Positions 1 to 11,314 of a stretch of DNA of 64,000 nt are shown here, piece after piece. Within the stretch, counting starts at the first letter, position 1. The number at the start of each line of letters is the position of its first letter. The stretch lies in assembly GCF_024594815.1 (NCBI RefSeq), contig NZ_JANJOU010000001.1, positions 434,001 through 498,000 on the forward strand, written 5' to 3'. This DNA is from Roseomonas populi (GTDB lineage Bacteria > Pseudomonadota > Alphaproteobacteria > Acetobacterales > Acetobacteraceae). The notes below the pieces were generated by a model. That model did no database searches. It was not told the DNA's origin and saw only the letters and a program-made list of their open reading frames with translations. The position numbers and the translations under genes were made by a program.

Positions 1-1085
1 ACGAAGAGCATGGCGGCGGGCATGATGCGGGCCAGGTACTGCGCATCGTGCCCGGCGCCGGACGGCATGCGGAGCGACTTGCCGGGGGCAAGCGCCTCGG
101 CGGCCGCCTCCAGTGCGTCCTGGAAGGCGGGGTCGCAGACGGCGGGGGTGGAGAGGGACATGGCCTCCAGAGTCGCCACCGTGCGCTCGCGCCGGTTGCT
201 CTCGGTGACGCAGCGGCGCAGCACCTCCTCCAGCCGGCGCAGCACGTCGATGTCCACGTCCCGGTACTGGAACAGGATCTCGGCGCGGCCGGGGATGATG
301 GACGGGGCGCCGGGGGAGAGGGCGATGCGCCCGGCGGTCCAGACCGTGCGCTCCGCGCAGTGGCGGGGGAACTCGGAATCGATCATGGCGAGGAGGCGCA
401 CGGCGGCCATGCCGGCGTCGCGCCGCTCGTCCATGGTGGTGGTGCCGGCGTGGTTCTGCTGGCCCTCGATCACGATGCGCCACTGCCAGATGGCGACGAT
501 GCCGGTGACGACGCCGATGCCAAGGTCGCGCTTCTCCAGCTGGCGGCCCTGCTCAATGTGCATCTCCAGGAAGCCGCGGTAGCGGGCGGCATCGGCGCGC
601 AGGCGCGGGCGGCCCTCCAGCCCGGCCTCTCGCAGCGCCTCGCGCAGCGGCTTGTCGTGGTACTTGTTGGCCAGGCGGTCGATCTCCGCCTCCTCCAGCA
701 GGCCGGTGAAGGAGCGGCTGCCGATGAAGCTGCCGTAGTGGCCTTCCTCGTCGGCGAAGACCGCGACGTCCACAGGCAGGCCGCTGGCCGCGAGGTGCAG
801 CGCGGCCACGCAGCCAAGCGCGCCGTCCAGCCAGCCCGCCTCGTTCTGGCTCTCCAGGTGGCTGCCTGCCAGCAGGTACGGGCCGGGCCCCTTGCTGCGG
901 CCGAGGATGTTGCCGACGCCGTCCATCTCGGCCTCCAGCCCCTCCTCCTTCAGGCGGGAGAGGAACCAGTGGCGTGCCTCCATGTCCTGGGGGGAGTAGG
1001 TGGGGCGGTGGACGCCGGTCTTGAACGCGCCGAACTCGCGCAGCCGCTTCAGGTCCGCCAGGAAGCGATCCGTGTCCACCTGCAT
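1..1085 (-). CDS. M20-type Zn-dependent amidohydrolase (hydantoinase/carbamoylase family), 3' end outside window
   Basis: The minus-strand reading frame is open from an ATG at 1085 to the window edge, giving about 361 codons without a stop; the C-terminus is missing. The protein starts MQVDTDRFLADLKRLREFG and has M20 hallmarks: a metal-site segment GSHLESQ followed by WLDGALG, then ADEEGHYGS, a FLEMHIEQG stretch and late SGAGHDAQ. This is the layout of N-carbamoyl-L-amino-acid hydrolases, beta-ureidopropionase-like enzymes and allantoate amidohydrolases, which hydrolyse N-carbamoyl or ureido bonds with two divalent metals. The usual HLD metal motif reads HLE here. A GAGGACGGGAA stretch precedes the start. 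The exact substrate cannot be read from sequence. Confidence 0.82.
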   Translation of the reverse strand, partial: MQVDTDRFLADLKRLREFGAFKTGVHRPTYSPQDMEARHWFLSRLKEEGLEAEMDGVGNILGRSKGPGPYLLAGSHLESQNEAGWLDGALGCVAALHLAASGLPVDVAVFADEEGHYGSFIGSRSFTGLLEEAEIDRLANKYHDKPLREALREAGLEGRPRLRADAARYRGFLEMHIEQGRQLEKRDLGIGVVTGIVAIWQWRIVIEGQQNHAGTTTMDERRDAGMAAVRLLAMIDSEFPRHCAERTVWTAGRIALSPGAPSIIPGRAEILFQYRDVDIDVLRRLEEVLRRCVTESNRRERTVATLEAMSLSTPAVCDPAFQDALEAAAEALAPGKSLRMPSGAGHDAQYLARIMPAAMLF

Positions 1086-1164
1086 GCTCAGTTCCCGTCC
1101 TCTCAATTTACGGGCGCAGGTTAGGGCGGATCGGCCGCGCGCAGAACCGGCGCGCGGCGGGATT

Positions 1165-2343
1165 TCACGCCAGCCAGTCCGAAGCCGCCAGCGGGACACC
1201 ATCCACCGTCAGCTCCATCGCCTCGATGCCGGAGACGGAGAGGCCGAGGTGGAGGTCCGTATAGGCCGCGTCCTCGCCGTGCCCGCCGGCGATCCACCGC
1301 GCCAGTTCGGCGGCGGCCGCGCGGTTGGCGGGATCAACCCAGAAGCCGGACGCGAAGTCCAGCCGTAGCGTGTCGTGGCCCTCGCCGCCGATCAGGATAT
1401 CGGGCGCGGTGGCGCGGTCGGCGAAGGCGTGGATCAGCAGGTCGTCGCCCGTGCCGCCATACAGGATGTCCACCCCCGCCCCGCCATCGAGAATGTCGTC
1501 CCCCTCACCGCCGAGCAGCGTGTCGCGCCCGGCGCCGCCGCGAATCAGGTCGTCGCCTTCGCCGCCATCGGCGATGTCGTCGCCCTCGCCGAGGAGGATC
1601 AGGTCGTCCCCGGCGCCGCCGTCGACCCGGTCGTCACCCGCGCCGGAGGAGATGAGGTCCGGGCCGCCGCCGCCGAGGATGGTGTCGTTGCCGCGCCCCG
1701 TGTTGATCAGGTCGATGCCCGGCCCGCCATCGACAAGATTGCTCCCGTCCCCGGCCTGGATGGCGTCGTTGCCCTCGCCTCCGAGGATCGTGTCGTTCCC
1801 TGCCCCGCCGGTGATGGTGTCGTTCCCAGCGCCGCCGAGGAGGAGGTCGTTTCCGCCACGCCCGTTGATGAGGTCGTTCGCCGCCCCGCCAATCAGGGTG
1901 TCGTGGCCGCCGCCGCCGATGAGGACCAGCGGGGCGGGCGGCGCCGGTGCCGCCGGCGCAGCGGGGGCGGGAGCCGGGGATTCGTAATCCGGGGTGCCGG
2001 TGGTCGGGGCGTCGGGAGCGGGGACAGCGCCGGGGGCGGATGCTCCGGTCGTCGGCACCTCCGGAGCGGGCGCGGCCTCTGGCGGAGCCTCGGACGGAAC
2101 CTCTGGTCGAGCCTCGGGCAGCGTCGGCATGGCGGCTTCGGCCGCCGTCGCTGCGGGAGTGGGCGCGGGCTCCTCCACGGCGGGGCCGGCCGTCACGATC
2201 ACCGGCAAGGGGACGGTTCCGGCCAAGGGCGCCATGAACGGCATCACCCAGGCGTTGAACCAGAACGCGAGGGCCACGGCGTGCGGGTCACCCTCCGGTT
2301 CGGAGATTTCGGCGGAGGGGCGAGGGAAAGGGGTGGCGCGCAC
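1165..2343 (-). CDS. RTX / hemolysin-type calcium-binding repeat protein
   Basis: A 392-residue protein opening with GTG at 2343. Residues about 50-140 are a low-complexity Ala/Pro/Glu linker. Residues about 143-296 are some 17 tandem nonapeptides of the GGxGxDxxx type (for example [20 protein letters not shown]), which fold into calcium-loaded beta-rolls. The final 95 residues are non-repetitive and may hold the secretion signal typical of type I substrates. There is no N-terminal signal peptide, only a short hydrophobic patch near residues 25-50. No HlyB/HlyD/TolC-type genes lie nearby and no enzymatic domain is visible, so secretion and function are inferred from family behaviour. The many repeats make the opposite strand look open in several frames; those frames are artefacts. 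Confidence 0.82.
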   Translation of the reverse strand: MRATPFPRPSAEISEPEGDPHAVALAFWFNAWVMPFMAPLAGTVPLPVIVTAGPAVEEPAPTPAATAAEAAMPTLPEARPEVPSEAPPEAAPAPEVPTTGASAPGAVPAPDAPTTGTPDYESPAPAPAAPAAPAPPAPLVLIGGGGHDTLIGGAANDLINGRGGNDLLLGGAGNDTITGGAGNDTILGGEGNDAIQAGDGSNLVDGGPGIDLINTGRGNDTILGGGGPDLISSGAGDDRVDGGAGDDLILLGEGDDIADGGEGDDLIRGGAGRDTLLGGEGDDILDGGAGVDILYGGTGDDLLIHAFADRATAPDILIGGEGHDTLRLDFASGFWVDPANRAAAAELARWIAGGHGEDAAYTDLHLGLSVSGIEAMELTVDGVPLAASDWLA

Positions 2344-2344
2344 G

Positions 2345-2369
2345 GATCGTTCACCAATCGCTAACGATC
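2345..2369. promoter_or_regulatory. Inverted repeat just upstream of the RTX gene
   Basis: GATCGTT (2345-2351) and AACGATC (2363-2369) form a perfect 7-bp inverted repeat with an 11-nt spacer, ending one base before the GTG start of the leftward RTX gene. The surrounding 2340-2450 stretch is noticeably more AT-rich than its neighbours, as expected of a divergent promoter region serving the RTX gene and queA. It could be an operator or an mRNA hairpin covering the RTX ribosome-binding region. No particular regulator is implied. Confidence 0.35.
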
Positions 2370-2504
2370 TCTTTTCTGAGACATGGCTGCGTGACCTACA
2401 ACGTCAGACATGGTTAACTATTTTGATGTTCTCGTGAGCGGCCGTGCTTGCCCCCGCGCGCCGGAAGGGCTACCCGCCCCCGCCCCCCACAGCCGCTCTT
2501 CCAG

Positions 2505-5204
<2,700 letters not shown>

Positions 5205-5208
<4 letters not shown>

Positions 5209-6257
5209 GTGACGACGCGCGCAGCGCCATCCGCGACGAGGCCTTGCGCCTGGGCTTCGACGCGGTGGGCTTCGCGCGCGCGGAGCTGGGGCCGGAGGTG
5301 CGGCAGCGCCTGGCGGACTTCCTGGCGGAGGGAATGCACGGCGAGATGGGCTGGATGGAGGGGCGCGCCGACCAGCGCGCGCATCCCCAGGCGCTGTGGC
5401 CCGATGCGCTCTCCGTCATCTGCCTCGGGCTGAACTACGGGCCGGAGGACGATCCGCTCTCCTACCTGGGGATGCCGGATCGCGGGGTGATCAGCGTCTA
5501 TGCCCGCCACCGGGACTACCATGACCTCGTGAAGTCCCGGCTGAAGGCCCTTGCGCGGTGGATGGTGGCGCGCTTTGCCGGCACGGACGTGAAGGTCTTC
5601 GTCGATACCGCGCCGGTTTCGGAGAAGCCGCTGGCGCAGCAGGCGGGGTTGGGCTGGCAGGGCAAGCACACCAACCTCGTCTCCCGCACGCACGGGTCCT
5701 GGCTGTTCCTGGGAGAGATCTACACGACGCTGGCACTGGAGCCGGAGGAGCCGCACGCGGATCGCTGCGGCAGTTGCACGCGCTGCCAGGTAGCCTGCCC
5801 GACGGACGCCTTCCCCGCGCCCTACCGGCTCGATCCCCGCCGCTGCGTTTCCTACCTGACGATCGAGCACCGCGGACCGATCCCGGAGGAGTTCCGGGCG
5901 CGCATGGGCAACCGCATCTACGGCTGCGACGATTGCCTGGCGGTGTGCCCCTGGAACCGCTTCGCCACGCCGACCACCGTGCCGGGGCTGGTCGCGCGGG
6001 AGGACCTGGTGGCGCCGAAGCTGGCCGAACTCGCGGCGCTGGACGATGCCGCCTTCCGCGCGCGCTTCTCCGGCTCCCCCGTGAAGCGCATCGGGCGCGG
6101 GCGCTTCGTGCGGAACGTACTGAACGCCATCGGCAACTCGGGCGACCCGGCGCTGCGCCCCGTTGCGCTGGCGCTGATGGACGACGAGGACCCGGTGGTG
6201 GCGGAGAGCGCGCGCTGGGCCGCCGGACGCCTCGGACAGCCCCGCCCGGAGGCGTGA
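5205..6257 (+). CDS. queG: Epoxyqueuosine reductase QueG
   Basis: Catalyses the last step of queuosine synthesis, reducing epoxyqueuosine in tRNA with a cobalamin cofactor and two 4Fe-4S clusters. The first cluster motif is [12 protein letters not shown] (residues about 188-199) and the second lies around [12 protein letters not shown] (about 242). The [16 protein letters not shown] block carrying the proposed catalytic Asp (near residue 133) is intact, and a HEAT-like C-terminal region ([18 protein letters not shown]) is present. The ATG overlaps the queF stop by 4 nt. The full length of 350 residues fits the family. It is convergent with the GntR gene, 16 bp away. Confidence 0.96.
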
Positions 6258-6273
6258 GCCGGCCCGCGAGGGG

Positions 6274-7008
6274 TCAGGCGATCTCCACCGCGTAGCGGTG
6301 CGCGCGCGTGTCGAGGCGGGAGACGCGGAGCTCCACCGGGCGGCCGGCGGCGTCGAAGGTCACGCGCTCGATCAGCAGAAGCGGCGTTCCCACAGGGCAT
6401 CCCAGCACGGCCGAATCCGCCTCCGTCGCCGCGGTGGCGGAGAGGTTCTCCTCCGCCTGGACCACGATGATGCCGTGGGCATTGCGGTAGTGGACGTAGA
6501 TCTCCGTCCCCAGCTGCTTCGGCGCCAGCGGCAGGAGGAGGTTGGGGAAGAAGGCGGCGGGCAGGCTGATGCGCTCGGCGATTCGCGGCTCGCCCTCGAA
6601 GACGCGGCTGCGGTCGATCCGGTGCACCGCCTCCCCAGGCGCGAGGCGAAGGCGCCGCGCCTCCTCCTCCGAGGCGGGGCCGGTGGTGATGCCGGTGATC
6701 AGGGTCTCCGGCTCCACCGGCCGCCCGGCCAGGTTGCGCACGCGGAAGAACTGGCCCAGCGCCTGCTGGCTGGTCTGCTGGGCGACGTAGGTGCCCCGGC
6801 CCTGCCGGCGCTCGATCAGGTGGCGCCGCTCCAACCCGGCCAGGGCGCGCCGCAGCGTGCCGGCAGAGACGCCGAGCTCGGCCGCGAGCTCGGGCTCGGC
6901 CGGTATGGCCTGACCGGACTTCCAGGAGCCGGACACGATCCTGTCGTTCAGGATCGCCTCGACCTGGACGTAGAGGGGGCGGGCGTCGGGCCGACGCATC
7001 TCGTTCAA
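6274..7008 (-). CDS. GntR-family transcriptional regulator, HutC/UTRA subfamily
   Basis: A 244-residue regulator. Residues about 11-78 form the GntR winged helix (PLYVQVEAILNDRI, ELAAELGVSAGTLRRALAGL, ERRQGRGTYVA), and residues about 85-240 form a UTRA ligand-binding domain (ALGQFFRVRNL, EAVHRIDRSRVFEGEPRIAE, LLLIERVTFDAAGRPVELR). HutC-type regulators typically bind small metabolites and repress nearby or their own genes at TTGT...ACAA dyads; a matching dyad lies about 140 bp upstream (7148-7168). No obvious target operon sits beside it, so autoregulation or control of distant genes is likely. Effector unknown. Confidence 0.92.
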   Translation of the reverse strand: MNEMRRPDARPLYVQVEAILNDRIVSGSWKSGQAIPAEPELAAELGVSAGTLRRALAGLERRHLIERRQGRGTYVAQQTSQQALGQFFRVRNLAGRPVEPETLITGITTGPASEEEARRLRLAPGEAVHRIDRSRVFEGEPRIAERISLPAAFFPNLLLPLAPKQLGTEIYVHYRNAHGIIVVQAEENLSATAATEADSAVLGCPVGTPLLLIERVTFDAAGRPVELRVSRLDTRAHRYAVEIA

Positions 7009-7662
7009 GGGACGCTTCCGCGCTGCATGATGCGCGGCATCCTACCATTCCGCACCGCAGCGATGCGAGAGCGGCCTCGCGCCTGATCGTCTGGCAAACC
7101 GCTTGGAGATGAAGATTCCGTATTCCGGCCCATCCACGGAAGAAAGCGTCTTGTGTCTTATACAAGACTGTGCGACATCATCTCCGCCGCCGTCAAAGAC
7201 GGGCCGGGTTTGGGGAAGGAAACGAAGGAGACGGCGCCGCGCCGTCGCGTCGCTGCCGAGGTGCGTGGCACCGGGCAGCGGGTGGGCGGCGCCGTCATCC
7301 TCTCCATCCCCTTCTCCCATTTTCCACATCGCAGGATCTTGCCAGGCCTTCCGGGTCTCTCCGGGGGCGTTCACTCACGCCCGTCCTTTTCGTTGCACAA
7401 TCGGTTCGTTTCCGGCAGGTCCGGCTCTCTGCCCGATGCGGAATACTGTACTCGCAAGTTCCTTCCGCCGCCCTGATGGGCAGTGGTAAGTAGAAGTTGA
7501 ATGCCGAATACTTGATCTTCGAGGGATGAAGAAACGTCCATCCCCCTTTGTGGCATGAGCAAGGCGGAAACCATCGTTTCGTCCTCGCGTTATACGGCCA
7601 GCGAGCGACCCCGCGGCATTTTGGGTTGCGCTGACCTCTGGGTTGCTGGTAGCGAATGTCGC
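7009..7662. other. Gene-free region, about 650 bp, less GC-rich
   Basis: No convincing coding frame is present. The open frames here encode compositionally odd, unrecognisable peptides. The stretch is visibly richer in A and T than the flanking genes (for example 7480-7600). It holds the GTCTTGT/ACAAGAC dyad at 7148-7168, a 15-nt palindrome ACGGCGCCGCGCCGT at 7231-7245, and a short GCCC-TGAT-GGGC hairpin around 7472. It must contain the promoters of the leftward GntR gene and of the rightward transglycosylase, and could hide a small RNA. No clear -35/-10 pair stands out. Confidence 0.5.
7148..7168. promoter_or_regulatory. Candidate GntR/HutC-type operator
   Basis: GTCTTGT (7148-7154) and ACAAGAC (7162-7168) are perfect inverted arms separated by 7 nt (GTCTTAT). 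HutC/UTRA-subfamily regulators are known to prefer dyads ending in TTGT and ACAA around a TA-rich centre, and the gene at 6274-7008 encodes such a regulator transcribed away from this site. The assignment rests on motif resemblance and position. The spacer is longer than in the best-known HutC sites. Confidence 0.5.
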
Positions 7663-8568
7663 ATGACGTCCGCGCCCCCTGTGTCGACCTCCCCCGGTCG
7701 GCAGCTGAACGCGGCGTTCCCGTGCGCGATGCCGCGGAGCGCCCCTCCGACTCAAGCCGGGAGCCCGACCCCACGACGACGCCGTAGCGGCGCCGCACGG
7801 GTCGTGCTCGCGTCCACTCTCATCGTTGGCCTCGGCTCCCTCGCCGCTGGCTGCGCCACCGCCGAGGATGCCCCCCAGCTGGCATCCGGCGATGCCGCCC
7901 GGGACGGAGCCGACCAGGCCCCGGCCACCGGAACCGAGGCCACCGCCGGCCGCCGCCTGGCGCCCGGGTTCATCCTGGCCAGCAGCCGTCGTCCCGTCCG
8001 CAACGCCGCCGCGACCAGCCCCGTGGTCGAGCGCCGCGACATCGACAGCCCGCGGGCGGCCTGCCTGGACGCTGTCCGCCAGGCGGAGCGCGCGCACGAC
8101 ATCCCCGAGGGCCTGATGGTCGCCGTGGCCCTGGCCGAGTCCGGGCTGCACGCCCATGCCATGAACATCGGTGGCCGCGCCTACTTCCCGGACGGGATGG
8201 CCGAGGCCCGCCGCATCTACAACTCCGCCCGCCCCGGGCAGTACGTGATGGCCGGCTGCGTGCAGGTGAACGCCCGCGTCCATGCCCGCAACTCCGACTG
8301 GCCGCTGGACCCCTGGCGCTCCGCAGACTGGGGCGCCGGCTACCTGCGCCAGCACTACGAGAAGGCGGGGAACTGGGCGGATGCCATCCGGCGCTGGAAC
8401 GGCGGCGGCGCCTCGGGCGACCGGCTGGCCTGCCGCGTCATGGCGAAGCTGAAGGTTTCCAATCCCGGCAGCTCCGTGCTGAGCGATACGCGCTGCGGCG
8501 CGACCAACATCGCGCGGGAGCGGCGGAACGGCGAGGCCCTGCTGGAGGTGGCGGAAGCCGCCGACTGA
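7663..8568 (+). CDS. Lytic transglycosylase (SLT domain) lipoprotein
   Basis: Predicted to cleave peptidoglycan glycan strands. A long basic N-terminal segment (RRRRSGAARVV) is followed by a hydrophobic stretch ending in a lipobox LAAGC, implying outer-membrane or periplasmic anchoring; a low-complexity linker follows. The SLT-like domain in the C-terminal half has the catalytic Glu in VALAESGLHAHAMN, a GCVQVNARVHARN segment in place of the usual GLMQV block, and WGAGYLRQHYEK. ATG 7663 is chosen; ATG 7729 gives a more compact signal peptide and is equally possible, and the frame is open back to 7555. No secretion or conjugation genes accompany it. Confidence 0.82.
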   Translation: MTSAPPVSTSPGRQLNAAFPCAMPRSAPPTQAGSPTPRRRRSGAARVVLASTLIVGLGSLAAGCATAEDAPQLASGDAARDGADQAPATGTEATAGRRLAPGFILASSRRPVRNAAATSPVVERRDIDSPRAACLDAVRQAERAHDIPEGLMVAVALAESGLHAHAMNIGGRAYFPDGMAEARRIYNSARPGQYVMAGCVQVNARVHARNSDWPLDPWRSADWGAGYLRQHYEKAGNWADAIRRWNGGGASGDRLACRVMAKLKVSNPGSSVLSDTRCGATNIARERRNGEALLEVAEAAD

Positions 8569-8609
8569 TGGGTTGAAGCGGTGGGCGGAGGGCCAATCTT
8601 CCCCTCTCC

Positions 8610-9704
8610 ATGCCCGCTCCCCATCCCGAAACCTGGATGAAGGTTACGCCCCTCGGCCTCCTCTGCGAGCCGGGGGGTTTCTACGTGGACCCCTCCCGCC
8701 CCGTGGAGCGCGCGGTGGTCAGCCACGGCCATGCCGACCATGCCCGCCCGGGCCACGGGGCGGTGCTGGCCACGCCGGAGACGCTCGCCATCATGCGCGC
8801 CCGCTTTGGCGAGGACCGGGCGGGGGACGAGCAGCAGGCGATGGCTTACGGTGAATCCGTGACCTGCAACGGGGTGCGGATCACGCTGGCCCCGGCGGGG
8901 CACGTTCTCGGCTCGGCCCAGGTGGTGCTGGAATGGCAGGGCAGCCGGATCGTCGTCTCCGGCGACTACAAGCGGCGGCGGGACCCGACCTGCGCGCCCT
9001 TCCTGCCGGTGGAGTGCGACGTCTTCGTCACGGAGGCGACCTTCGCCCTGCCGGTCTTCCGCCACCCGCCGGATTCGCACGAGATCCGCCGCCTGCTGGA
9101 CAGCGTGGCGCTGTTCCCGGAGCGCGCCCATGTCGTCGGCGCCTATGCCCTGGGCAAGACCCAGCGGATTATTGCCCTGCTGCGGGAGGCCGGGTGGGAC
9201 CGGCCTGTCTATCTGCACGGGGCGGTGGAGAAGCTCTGCACCCTCTACGAATCGCTCGGCGTACGGTTGGGCGAGCTGCTGCCGGTGCCGAAGGGACTGA
9301 AGCGCGGGCATCCGCCGATCCTGGCGGGGGAAATCGTGCTGGCGCCGCCCTCCGCGGAGGCGACTCCGTGGGCGCGGCGGCTGGCCGATCCCGTGACCTG
9401 CGCCGCCTCCGGCTGGATGACGGTGCGGCAGCGGGCGAAGCTGCGCGGTGTGGAGCTGCCCCTGATCATCTCCGACCACGCGGACTGGGACGAGCTTCTG
9501 GAGACGATCGAGGAGGTGCGCGCGCCAGAGGTCTGGGTGACGCACGGGCGGGACGACGCGCTGGTCCACGCGCTGGGGCTGCGGGGCGTGCGCGGCCGGG
9601 CCCTGCACCTGGTGGGGCGCGGTGACGAGGAGGATGAGGGCGCGCCGGAGGCCCCGCCGACCGAGGAGGAAGCGGACGCGGCCCGGCGCGGGGCTCCCTC
9701 GTGA
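8610..9704 (+). CDS. Ligase-associated DNA exonuclease (metallo-beta-lactamase / beta-CASP fold)
   Basis: A 364-residue metallo-beta-lactamase-fold protein with the metal motif SHGHADH (residues about 39-45), APAGHVLGSA, SGDYKRRRDP, and late IISDHADWDE and VWVTHGRDD blocks. This matches the ligase-associated exonuclease family, acting on DNA ends in a repair module. The 3' end overlaps the ATP-dependent ligase gene by GTGA, strong evidence that the two products work together. In many proteobacteria the module also includes a large Lhr-type helicase and a calcineurin-like phosphoesterase; neither is beside it here. An internal ATG at 8637 is an alternative start. The last 25 residues are an acidic, Pro/Ala-rich tail. 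Confidence 0.9.
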   Translation: MPAPHPETWMKVTPLGLLCEPGGFYVDPSRPVERAVVSHGHADHARPGHGAVLATPETLAIMRARFGEDRAGDEQQAMAYGESVTCNGVRITLAPAGHVLGSAQVVLEWQGSRIVVSGDYKRRRDPTCAPFLPVECDVFVTEATFALPVFRHPPDSHEIRRLLDSVALFPERAHVVGAYALGKTQRIIALLREAGWDRPVYLHGAVEKLCTLYESLGVRLGELLPVPKGLKRGHPPILAGEIVLAPPSAEATPWARRLADPVTCAASGWMTVRQRAKLRGVELPLIISDHADWDELLETIEEVRAPEVWVTHGRDDALVHALGLRGVRGRALHLVGRGDEEDEGAPEAPPTEEEADAARRGAPS

Positions 9705-11311
9705 GCGTCCAGGCCTTCGCGGACCTGCTGGAACGGCTGGTCTTCACCCCCGGCCGCAACGCCAAGATCGCCCTGATCCGCCGCTGGTTCGCCGAGCAGC
9801 CGGACCCCGACCGCGGCGTCGGCCTGGCCGCGCTGACAGGAGAGCTGGCCTTCACCGCCGCCAAGCCGATGCTGGTGCGCAACCTCGTGGAGAGCCGGGT
9901 GGACCCGGTCCTGCTCGCCCTCTCCCATGATTATGTCGGCGATCTGGCGGAGACGGTGGCGCTGATCTGGCCGGAGCGGGAGGGGGTGAACGCACCGCCG
10001 CCCTCGCTGTCCGAGGTGGTGGAGGGGTTGGAACTCGCTTCCCGGGCCGAGGTGCCGGCCCTGCTCGAAGGCTGGCTGGACACGCTGGACGCCGGCGGGC
10101 GGCTGGCGCTGATCAAGCTCGTCACCGGCGGCCTTCGCGTCGGCGCCTCCGCGAGGCTGGCGAAGACGGCGCTGGCGGAGTGGGCCGGGCAGGAGGTGGG
10201 CGAGATCGAGGAGGTCTGGCACGGTGTCGCGCCGCCCTACATCCCGCTTTTCCGCTGGCTGGAGGGGAATGGTCCGCGTCCTGACGCCGCTGGCGCTCCC
10301 GTCTTCCGCCCGCTGATGCTCGCCCACCCGCTGGAGGCGCCGGCCGACATTGCCGCTGTCGAGGCGAACCCCGGCGACTGGCGGGCGGAGTGGAAGTGGG
10401 ACGGAATCCGCGTGCAGCTCACCGCCGGGCCGGGTGGGCGGCGCATCTGGTCCCGTACGGGGGAGGACATCTCCAACGCCTTCCCCGAGATCGCGGAGGC
10501 GATGGAGTTCCACGCCGTGCTGGACGGGGAATTGCTGGTGATCCGGGACGGCGCGGTGGCGCCCTTCTCGGACCTTCAGCAGCGGCTGAACCGCAAGGTG
10601 ATCGGGCCAAAGCTGATCCGTGACTACCCCGTGGCCGTGCGGCTCTACGATCTGCTGCTGGACGGGGAGGAGGACCTCAGGTCCCTGCCCTACGACGCGC
10701 GCCGCGCGCGGCTCGAGGCCTGGGTGGCGCGCCATGCGCCGGCGCGGATGGACCTGTCCGAGCAGATCCGCTTCGCGGGGCTGGATGAGCTCTCCGCCCT
10801 GCGCGACACGGCGCGGGAGGCCTCGATCGAGGGGCTGATGATCAAGCGCGCGGACAGCGCCTACGTCCCCGGCCGCGTGAAGGGGCTGTGGTGGAAGTGG
10901 AAGCGCGCGCCGCTGACGGTGGACGCCGTGCTGATGTACGCGCAGCGCGGCCACGGAAAGCGCAGCAGCTACTACAGCGACTACACCTTCGGCCTGTGGC
11001 GCACGAACGAGGATGGCACGCGGGAACTGGTGCCCGTGGGCAAGGCCTATTCCGGCTTCACCGATCAGGAACTGATCTTCCTGGACCGTTGGGTGCGCAA
11101 TCACACCACCGGCCGCTTCGGGCCCGTGCGGGAGGTGGAGAAGAGCTTCGTGCTGGAGGTGATTTTCGACGCCGCCCAGCTCTCCACCCGGCATCGCTCC
11201 GGCGTGGCGATGCGGTTCCCCCGCATTGCCCGGCTGCGGCAGGACAAGCCGGCGGAGGAGGCGGACCGGCTGGAGACGTTGCTGGCGATGGTGGAGAACA
11301 AGTCAGCCTAA
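9701..11311 (+). CDS. ATP-dependent DNA ligase (exonuclease-associated type)
   Basis: A 536-residue ligase with an N-terminal helical DNA-binding region (residues about 1-200), an adenylation domain with the nucleotidyl-lysine motif EWKWDGIRVQL (Lys about 232), DGELLVI, EGLMIKRADSAYVPGR and WWKWKRAPLTVDAV, and an OB-fold region ending in VLEVIFDAAQLSTRHRSG. It starts at GTG 9701, overlapping the exonuclease stop. Bacterial ATP-dependent ligases of this clade act in DNA repair alongside the essential NAD-dependent LigA. It ends 3 bp from the convergent HTH-GIY-YIG gene, marking a sharp drop in GC content. Confidence 0.93.
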   Translation: MSVQAFADLLERLVFTPGRNAKIALIRRWFAEQPDPDRGVGLAALTGELAFTAAKPMLVRNLVESRVDPVLLALSHDYVGDLAETVALIWPEREGVNAPPPSLSEVVEGLELASRAEVPALLEGWLDTLDAGGRLALIKLVTGGLRVGASARLAKTALAEWAGQEVGEIEEVWHGVAPPYIPLFRWLEGNGPRPDAAGAPVFRPLMLAHPLEAPADIAAVEANPGDWRAEWKWDGIRVQLTAGPGGRRIWSRTGEDISNAFPEIAEAMEFHAVLDGELLVIRDGAVAPFSDLQQRLNRKVIGPKLIRDYPVAVRLYDLLLDGEEDLRSLPYDARRARLEAWVARHAPARMDLSEQIRFAGLDELSALRDTAREASIEGLMIKRADSAYVPGRVKGLWWKWKRAPLTVDAVLMYAQRGHGKRSSYYSDYTFGLWRTNEDGTRELVPVGKAYSGFTDQELIFLDRWVRNHTTGRFGPVREVEKSFVLEVIFDAAQLSTRHRSGVAMRFPRIARLRQDKPAEEADRLETLLAMVENKSA

Positions 11312-11314
11312 CTA

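Noticed and set aside
1480-1930. CRISPR-like or satellite-like periodicity
   Set aside because: The 27-bp periodicity is simply the codon reflection of the nonapeptide RTX repeats; there are no spacers.
7103-7489. A small gene in the 7.0-7.6 kb gap
   Set aside because: The open frames are short, Arg/Ser/Pro-rich, unlike any family, and lack good ribosome sites.
9245-11194. A 649-codon minus-strand open frame
   Set aside because: It is antisense to the exonuclease and ligase genes, whose motifs are unambiguous; its sequence is low-complexity and matches no fold.
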